64,000 nt of DNA from contig CAZGBJ010000004.1 in NCBI GenBank assembly GCA_964523895.1, positions 1 through 64,000 of the forward strand, given 5' to 3'. The notes beneath the pieces are model-generated. The model saw only the letters and a list, made by a program, of their open reading frames with translations, searched no databases and was not told where the DNA came from. Position numbers and translations under genes: made by a program. The stretch comes from UBA7359 sp964523895 (lineage in GTDB: Bacteria; Pseudomonadota; Gammaproteobacteria; Eutrophobiales; Eutrophobiaceae). This document shows positions 59,364 to 64,000 of the stretch, piece by piece; position 1 is the first letter of the stretch; each line of letters begins with the position of its first letter.

Positions 59364-60368
59364 TTATTTATCTCCATTCCCAAGATCAGGTATTTCAAAG
59401 TAAATTAATAAAGTTCGTTGAAAAGGATTGTCATTGTCATCACTGATCATAAAGAAACGATTTTTTTTATGCCAACTGATGCCTTCAAAGTTTTCATTAA
59501 AATAACCATCGGTGGGCCGCAGTTTTAATAGGGTCTCTTGTTTTAGTGAGTTTGCTTCGAGAGAAATCAAATGTATAACATTGCTTATGCCCGCAAAAAC
59601 GCCTGGGAAAATTCTTTCCAGTGCAATTATTTTATTATTTGGCAATGTTGTCAGGCCTACCAGAGAACCGTATTTTTCATTAGTTGGCTTAAAGAACCAT
59701 TGTTTGTCGCTTAAGGTATGCAGTGATAATAAATTGTTACTGTTGTCCAATGGTCGCTCAGGGCCAGTAATAATATTAAACTGATTGTGCAAGGTGATTG
59801 CCTCTAATGCTTTGTTTGCACTTTTGTAGCTCTTAATATCATTCAAGGTATTATTAAGCGGTTCTTTAGAGGTATATTTGCCTTCAGTAGTGTAACGAAT
59901 GACACGGGGCTTGCGTTCGAAACTTATGATTAATTCGGTGTCATGATATCGATTATTTTTTGAATTTATTAAAGCTAGTCCTTCACTGTCACTAGCTGAA
60001 TGCTTCAGTTTTTTCCCGTTTTTATTCTTGAGTTGATGATAAGAAATTAATTCAATATCAATCAAATTATCTTTATTGAAAATGGGTTTAGTATGAATTA
60101 TATAACCACGGTCTGACAGAATAACTAAATCTTGCTCGTCATTATCCCAGGCGATACCGGAAAGCTCACTTAGTCGATAATCAGAATCTGCATTCGGGTC
60201 AAGCTGAAGTACACCTAAAATTTTAAAGTTATTTTGTTCATAAAGCTTCAACTGGACGGGAGTCAAAGTAAGTACATTGCCTATAGACTGCCCTGCAGCA
60301 ACAAAACTGGAATAGATTAGGCAGAGAAATAATAGAATTCTTCTGTCCCAATACATGAATAACATCAT
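59364..60368 (-). CDS. Esterase-like activity of phytase family protein, secreted
   Basis: A 334-residue protein with an N-terminal signal peptide (about 8-27, ending A-A-G). A beta-propeller-like phytase-type domain follows, with R-L-S-E-L-S-G-I-A-W-D, L-V-I-L-S-D-R-G-Y-I, L-E-A-I-T-L and F-E-G-I-S-W-H-K-K-N-R-F-F-M-I-S-D-D-N-D-N-P. This combination fits the family named for esterase-like activity of phytase. Its substrate is uncertain. It ends 18 bases from moaB on the opposite strand. The start could be M1, M2 or M5, a few residues apart. Confidence 0.75.
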   Translation of the reverse strand: MMLFMYWDRRILLFLCLIYSSFVAAGQSIGNVLTLTPVQLKLYEQNNFKILGVLQLDPNADSDYRLSELSGIAWDNDEQDLVILSDRGYIIHTKPIFNKDNLIDIELISYHQLKNKNGKKLKHSASDSEGLALINSKNNRYHDTELIISFERKPRVIRYTTEGKYTSKEPLNNTLNDIKSYKSANKALEAITLHNQFNIITGPERPLDNSNNLLSLHTLSDKQWFFKPTNEKYGSLVGLTTLPNNKIIALERIFPGVFAGISNVIHLISLEANSLKQETLLKLRPTDGYFNENFEGISWHKKNRFFMISDDNDNPFQRTLLIYFEIPDLGNGDK

Positions 60369-60455
60369 ATAATATTGTGAATTATTTAGAAATTTACATA
60401 TCTATTATACTTGGAAACACAATATTATCTTAGTCTTCAGTAAACAAAAAAAAAT

Positions 60456-61514
60456 ATGACAAATATTGCATCTCACCTTTTTTTATTTTCTTTCGCTGTT
60501 TCTTCATCGTCAGCTTTTGCTGGTGAAAGTATGCCTCCGGCAATTGTACAAGTTGAGAACGCGATCAATATAGAAATTGCGCCATTCAACTGGGTATCAG
60601 GAACTGTAATGGGTCGTTTTGATTCAAAAATAGCTGCTGAAGTAGAGGGGACTCTGGATACTGTACTTGATGTGGGTGATCGACTTGGTGAAGATGAAGT
60701 AATCGCAAAAATTGATGATATGACGTACAGGCTTGCTCTGGACGAAATTAACGCTGAAGTTGAACCTATTGAGACAATGGTTGAATTTTATCGTCGTGAA
60801 GCAGAAAGACTGGAAAAATTAGCGAAACAAAATAACGCTGCTAAAAATAAACTGGATGAAACACAGGCAAATCGTGATGAAGCTCTGGCTAAGATAAAAA
60901 TAGTGAAGGCTAAATTAGCAATGGCACGCGATGAATTTAATAGAACACTTGTGCGAGCTCCATTTTCTGGTGTTGTTACCGAACGTTATAAAACACCCGG
61001 AGAAAGAGTTGAAGCTGGTGATCAAATTGTTCGCTTGATTAATACAGATAAGCTGGAAATTCAGGCTCGAATACAACAAGTATCTTTTGAACACATAAGG
61101 GCAGGAGATACTTTGTCGATTAAAGGCCCTGCCGCTGAAATTGATGGAACTGTTCGAACAGTAATTCCTGTCGGTGATGATGTTTCAAGATTGTATGAAA
61201 TTCGTATTGAATTTAATAAGGAAGCCTGGTCAGCAGGAACAGCGGTACAGATAGCTAGTCCGATTAATAAAAAACAAAACGTCATTGCTGTTTCACGTGA
61301 CGCCCTGGTCATACGGCAATCAGGTGTCGTTATTTACAGAGTAAACAAAGATAATCAGGCAGAGCTTGTTCCAGTAAAGACAGGCGTTGCTAATACAACG
61401 CATATACAGCTTATCGGTGATATAAACGTAGATGATAAAATAATCGTTCGTGGCAATGAGCGCTTACGTCCTGGTCAAACTGTGCAAATAATTGGCAATA
61501 TTAATAAGCAGTGA
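60456..61514 (+). CDS. Periplasmic adaptor protein of second RND efflux system
   Basis: A 352-residue HlyD/AcrA-type adaptor. A signal peptide (about 1-22, ending F-A-G-E) leads to a lipoyl-like half-domain (I-A-A-E-V-E-G-T-L-D), then an alpha-helical hairpin (about 105-165, with A-A-K-N-K-L-D-E-T-Q-A-N-R-D-E). The mirror-image lipoyl half T-L-V-R-A-P-F-S-G-V-V-T-E-R-Y follows. The beta-barrel ends with V-R-G-N-E-R-L-R-P-G-Q-T-V-Q-I. It overlaps the RND pump gene by 4 bases. No TolC-like gene is visible before the window ends. Confidence 0.85.
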   Translation: MTNIASHLFLFSFAVSSSSAFAGESMPPAIVQVENAINIEIAPFNWVSGTVMGRFDSKIAAEVEGTLDTVLDVGDRLGEDEVIAKIDDMTYRLALDEINAEVEPIETMVEFYRREAERLEKLAKQNNAAKNKLDETQANRDEALAKIKIVKAKLAMARDEFNRTLVRAPFSGVVTERYKTPGERVEAGDQIVRLINTDKLEIQARIQQVSFEHIRAGDTLSIKGPAAEIDGTVRTVIPVGDDVSRLYEIRIEFNKEAWSAGTAVQIASPINKKQNVIAVSRDALVIRQSGVVIYRVNKDNQAELVPVKTGVANTTHIQLIGDINVDDKIIVRGNERLRPGQTVQIIGNINKQ

Positions 61515-64000
61515 ATATAACGCGTTCATGTTTGGATAATCCGGTTGCTTTACTTGTTGCGATTATTCTTCTAATAATATTTGGTTCTATCAGTCTTTCA
61601 CATCTGCCCATCCAGTTAACACCTGAATTAGAAGAACCTGAAATCACCATAAGAACAAATTGGCGAGCGGCTGCGCCAAATGAAGTTGAAGCAGAAATAA
61701 TTGAGCCACAAGAAGATGTCTTAAGGGGCTTGCCCGGTTTAACTGAAATTCGTGCCAATGCATTTGAAGGACAAAGCGATATAAATTTGACCTTCAATGT
61801 TGAAACAGATATGCGCAGGGCATTGATTGAAGTAATGAATCGTCTAAATCAAGTGCCTGATTATCCTGACGATGTTGATGAGCCGTTAATCACTTCAGTA
61901 GGTCAGGATGCACGCGCTATTGGCTGGTTCATTATTAAAACAGATGATAATAATGAAAGGCCAATTGAATCTTATAAAGATTTTGTTGAAGAAGTCGTGC
62001 AGTCTCGTTTCGAGCGTGTTCCTGGTGTGGCTCGTTCAGAAATATACGGAGGTAGTGATAGGGAATTACGAATTACTTTTGATCCATACAAGGTAGCCAG
62101 TTTTGGCCTGGAACTTGATAAAGTAATGAAGTTAGCAGGAACCAGTAAAGATATATCAGCAGGTACTGCTGATATTGGTAAACGTGAGTACAGTATTCGA
62201 TTTGCCGGAAAATATGCTGCGACTGATCTTGGTGAGATGATATTGGAATGGCGTGATGGCAGGCCCATTTATCTGAGAGATGTTGCCACTATTGAGCAGC
62301 GTCTCACAGATAAGAATAGTTTTGTGCTGACTAAGGGAACAACATCGATAGCGATAAATGCGCAGCGTGAAACCGGCGTGAATGTACTTGAAGTCATGTC
62401 CGGTTTACATAAAGCAGTAGATGAGTTGAACAATGGTCATTTGAAACGTGCAAATTTATCTATCGAACAAGTCTATGATGAAACAATATATATTCATCGT
62501 TCAATTGAAATGTTACGCAACAATCTAGGTTTGGGTATTGCGCTTGCAATAGTTGTCTTGTTTTTGTTTCTGTTAAAGTTTCCAGCAACTCTGGTTGTCG
62601 CTGCATCGATCCCTATCTGTTTAATTACCAGTTTTAGCGTAATGGAACTGACCGGACGCACTTTGAATATTATTTCGCTTGCTGGTCTTGCCTTTGCTGT
62701 TGGTATGGTACTCGATGCATCAATCGTTATTCTTGAAAATATTGTGCGTTTACGCGAACGTGGGCTCTCTGCGGAAGATGCATCTACACAGGGTACAAGT
62801 CAGGTATGGGGCGCTTTGCTTGCGTCGACAGCAACGACAATCGCTATATTTTTGCCTATTGTTTTTCTTCGGGATGAAGTCGGTCAGTTATTTTCTGATC
62901 TTGCAATAACAATAACTGCTGCAATTGCAGTTTCATTGTTGACCGCGATAACAGTAGTTCCGACAGGTGCTAAAATCTTTCTAGCTCGCAAAACTTTTAT
63001 TGATCCTTACAGCAAGCTATGGAAAGTCTTGTGTCAATTTATTATGGCATTAACTAACACGCCTGTTCGTCGTAGCTTTTGGATAGTAATATTAATTTCT
63101 ATTCCTTTAGTTGTAATGGTCATATTAAAACCCAAGGCTGATTATTTGCCCGATGGTAATCAGAATTTAGCCTATGCTTTTATATTACCGCCGCCGGGAA
63201 GCAATATTGAGACAATTGAAAAAGAAATGGGCGAAATTGTGGCAAGTCGAATGCAGCCACATATTGATGAAGAAGCTGAACCGTATATTAAGCATTACTT
63301 TTTTGTCGCCTTTTCAAGAGGCGTGTTTATGGGAGCACGGGCAAAAAATAATGATGATGTCGATAAACTTGTGCCGCTTATCAATTCTGTTGTGCAAGGT
63401 TTTCCCGACTCTATTGCTTTTGCAAAACAAGCTTCGTTATTTCGCGGTTTTGGTTCAGGCCGTACTATTGACATCAATATTCAGTCAAAAGATCTACCTT
63501 CACTAATGAATGCTGCGCTGAGTGCCTTTATCCCAATATCTGCTATATATCCTAATACACGGCCACGTCCAGGACTTGAGTTAGCGAAACCCGAATTGAG
63601 ATTAATGCCAAATGATCGGCGTATATCCGAAGCGGGTTGGGATCGTTCTATTGTTGCTGCTTTTGCTCAAACCTTGGGTGATGGGCGTTTTATCGGAGAT
63701 TATTTCAATGGTGAGGAAACTTTAGATATTATCTTGCGAGCCAAACACTGGAATACGCCCGAAGAGTTGAAAGCTATTCCGGTCATGACGCCTGATGCAG
63801 GGGTACTTCCTTTAAGTGAACTGGTTAATGTTGTTCGAACTGCCGGACCAGAAGTAGTCAGACGTATTAACCGTAGAAGAACAGTAACACTCGAAGTATC
63901 ACCGCCGGCAACCGTTTCTCTGGAAGAAGCATTGGCGATTATAAAGACCGATATCGAACCTCAAATACTGAAGCAATTACCTGAAGACGGTGATATTCAA
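61511..64000 (+). CDS. RND efflux permease, AcrB-like, cut by window end
   Basis: An uninterrupted frame from the GTG at 61511 to the last base, 830 codons with no stop. Its start shares GTGA with the adaptor stop. It begins N-P-V-A-L-L-V-A-I-I-L-L-I-I-F-G-S-I-S-L-S-H-L-P-I-Q-L-T-P-E-L-E, typical of RND pumps, and full length should be about 1030-1050 residues. In transmembrane helix 4, G-M-V-L-D-A-S-I-V-I-L-E-N keeps the first aspartate of the usual D-D pair but has alanine for the second, so proton coupling may differ from AcrB. Substrate unknown. Confidence 0.87.
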   Translation, partial: MNITRSCLDNPVALLVAIILLIIFGSISLSHLPIQLTPELEEPEITIRTNWRAAAPNEVEAEIIEPQEDVLRGLPGLTEIRANAFEGQSDINLTFNVETDMRRALIEVMNRLNQVPDYPDDVDEPLITSVGQDARAIGWFIIKTDDNNERPIESYKDFVEEVVQSRFERVPGVARSEIYGGSDRELRITFDPYKVASFGLELDKVMKLAGTSKDISAGTADIGKREYSIRFAGKYAATDLGEMILEWRDGRPIYLRDVATIEQRLTDKNSFVLTKGTTSIAINAQRETGVNVLEVMSGLHKAVDELNNGHLKRANLSIEQVYDETIYIHRSIEMLRNNLGLGIALAIVVLFLFLLKFPATLVVAASIPICLITSFSVMELTGRTLNIISLAGLAFAVGMVLDASIVILENIVRLRERGLSAEDASTQGTSQVWGALLASTATTIAIFLPIVFLRDEVGQLFSDLAITITAAIAVSLLTAITVVPTGAKIFLARKTFIDPYSKLWKVLCQFIMALTNTPVRRSFWIVILISIPLVVMVILKPKADYLPDGNQNLAYAFILPPPGSNIETIEKEMGEIVASRMQPHIDEEAEPYIKHYFFVAFSRGVFMGARAKNNDDVDKLVPLINSVVQGFPDSIAFAKQASLFRGFGSGRTIDINIQSKDLPSLMNAALSAFIPISAIYPNTRPRPGLELAKPELRLMPNDRRISEAGWDRSIVAAFAQTLGDGRFIGDYFNGEETLDIILRAKHWNTPEELKAIPVMTPDAGVLPLSELVNVVRTAGPEVVRRINRRRTVTLEVSPPATVSLEEALAIIKTDIEPQILKQLPEDGDIQ

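Noticed and set aside
1..64000. CRISPR arrays, prophage genes, rRNA or tRNA genes
   Set aside because: No regularly spaced repeats, no cloverleaf or rRNA-like stretch and no phage structural or integrase gene was recognised.

Overview
The window looks like draft sequence from a low-GC, AT-rich gammaproteobacterium with a methylotrophic or C1-oxidising lifestyle. The evidence is the gene content. It has PQQ biosynthesis genes (pqqB-C-D-E). It has a cluster for tetrahydromethanopterin/methylofuran-type cofactors: a DUF6513 dihydropteroate-synthase-like protein, a DUF447 protein, an MfnB-type synthase and a pterin carbinolamine dehydratase. It also has accessory proteins of a PQQ-dependent alcohol dehydrogenase system, an almost complete molybdenum-cofactor pathway with fdhD, and a tungsten-type aldehyde:ferredoxin oxidoreductase operon. 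A Vibrio-like TonB2 system, hrpA, hslR and ampG fit a gammaproteobacterium. No rRNA, tRNA, prophage or CRISPR array was seen. The species cannot be named from the sequence alone.

Layout. 0-2 kb: end of a DUF1244 gene, a membrane protein and a TraB/GumN-like protein. 2-8.1 kb: a tripartite TolC/adaptor/RND efflux system whose adaptor and pump genes are separated by two small repeat elements. 8.2-9.5 kb: a receiver-Ser/Thr kinase fusion. 9.5-14.5 kb: a six-gene TonB2-type operon on the minus strand. 14.7-18.5 kb: a histidine kinase/LuxR-type regulator pair facing two proteins of the PQQ-alcohol dehydrogenase type. 18.9-23.1 kb: the AOR operon (ferredoxin, catalytic subunit, FAD reductase, MoaD-like protein and an unrecognised small protein ending in three glycines). 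23.5-28.5 kb: a porin, an accessory stretch with a secreted SHOCT-type protein, two tandem paralogous microproteins, a peptidase, repeats and a toxin-antitoxin pair that runs into folP. 29.3-37.6 kb: pqqBCDE divergent from the H4MPT/methylofuran genes, then an MTHFR-like protein. 37.6-44.6 kb: moaC, moaD, moaE, lhgO, moeA, mobB, mobA, fdhD and moaA; mobA carries a 100-N scaffold gap with duplicated flanks. 44.8-64 kb: ampG-like transporter, SelW-like protein, a PP2C phosphatase-FGE-like fusion, hrpA, a CPA2 antiporter set with a CMD-Rieske fusion, nitroreductase, MATE, hslR, moaB, a phytase-type esterase-like protein, and a second RND adaptor/pump pair cut by the window end.

A plausible functional picture is as follows. 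PQQ serves periplasmic alcohol oxidation. The aldehydes formed are oxidised through H4MPT-linked enzymes or by AOR. Formate is handled by a molybdenum- or tungsten-dependent formate dehydrogenase, for which FdhD and the pterin cofactor pathway are needed. The dehydrogenases themselves lie outside the window.

The observations that most deserve follow-up are the AOR operon's Gly-Gly-Gly protein, the toxin-antitoxin/folP coupling under a palindromic promoter, the microprotein pair, the PP2C-FGE fusion lacking active-site cysteines, a miniature element with an 11-bp target duplication, and the false gap in mobA.
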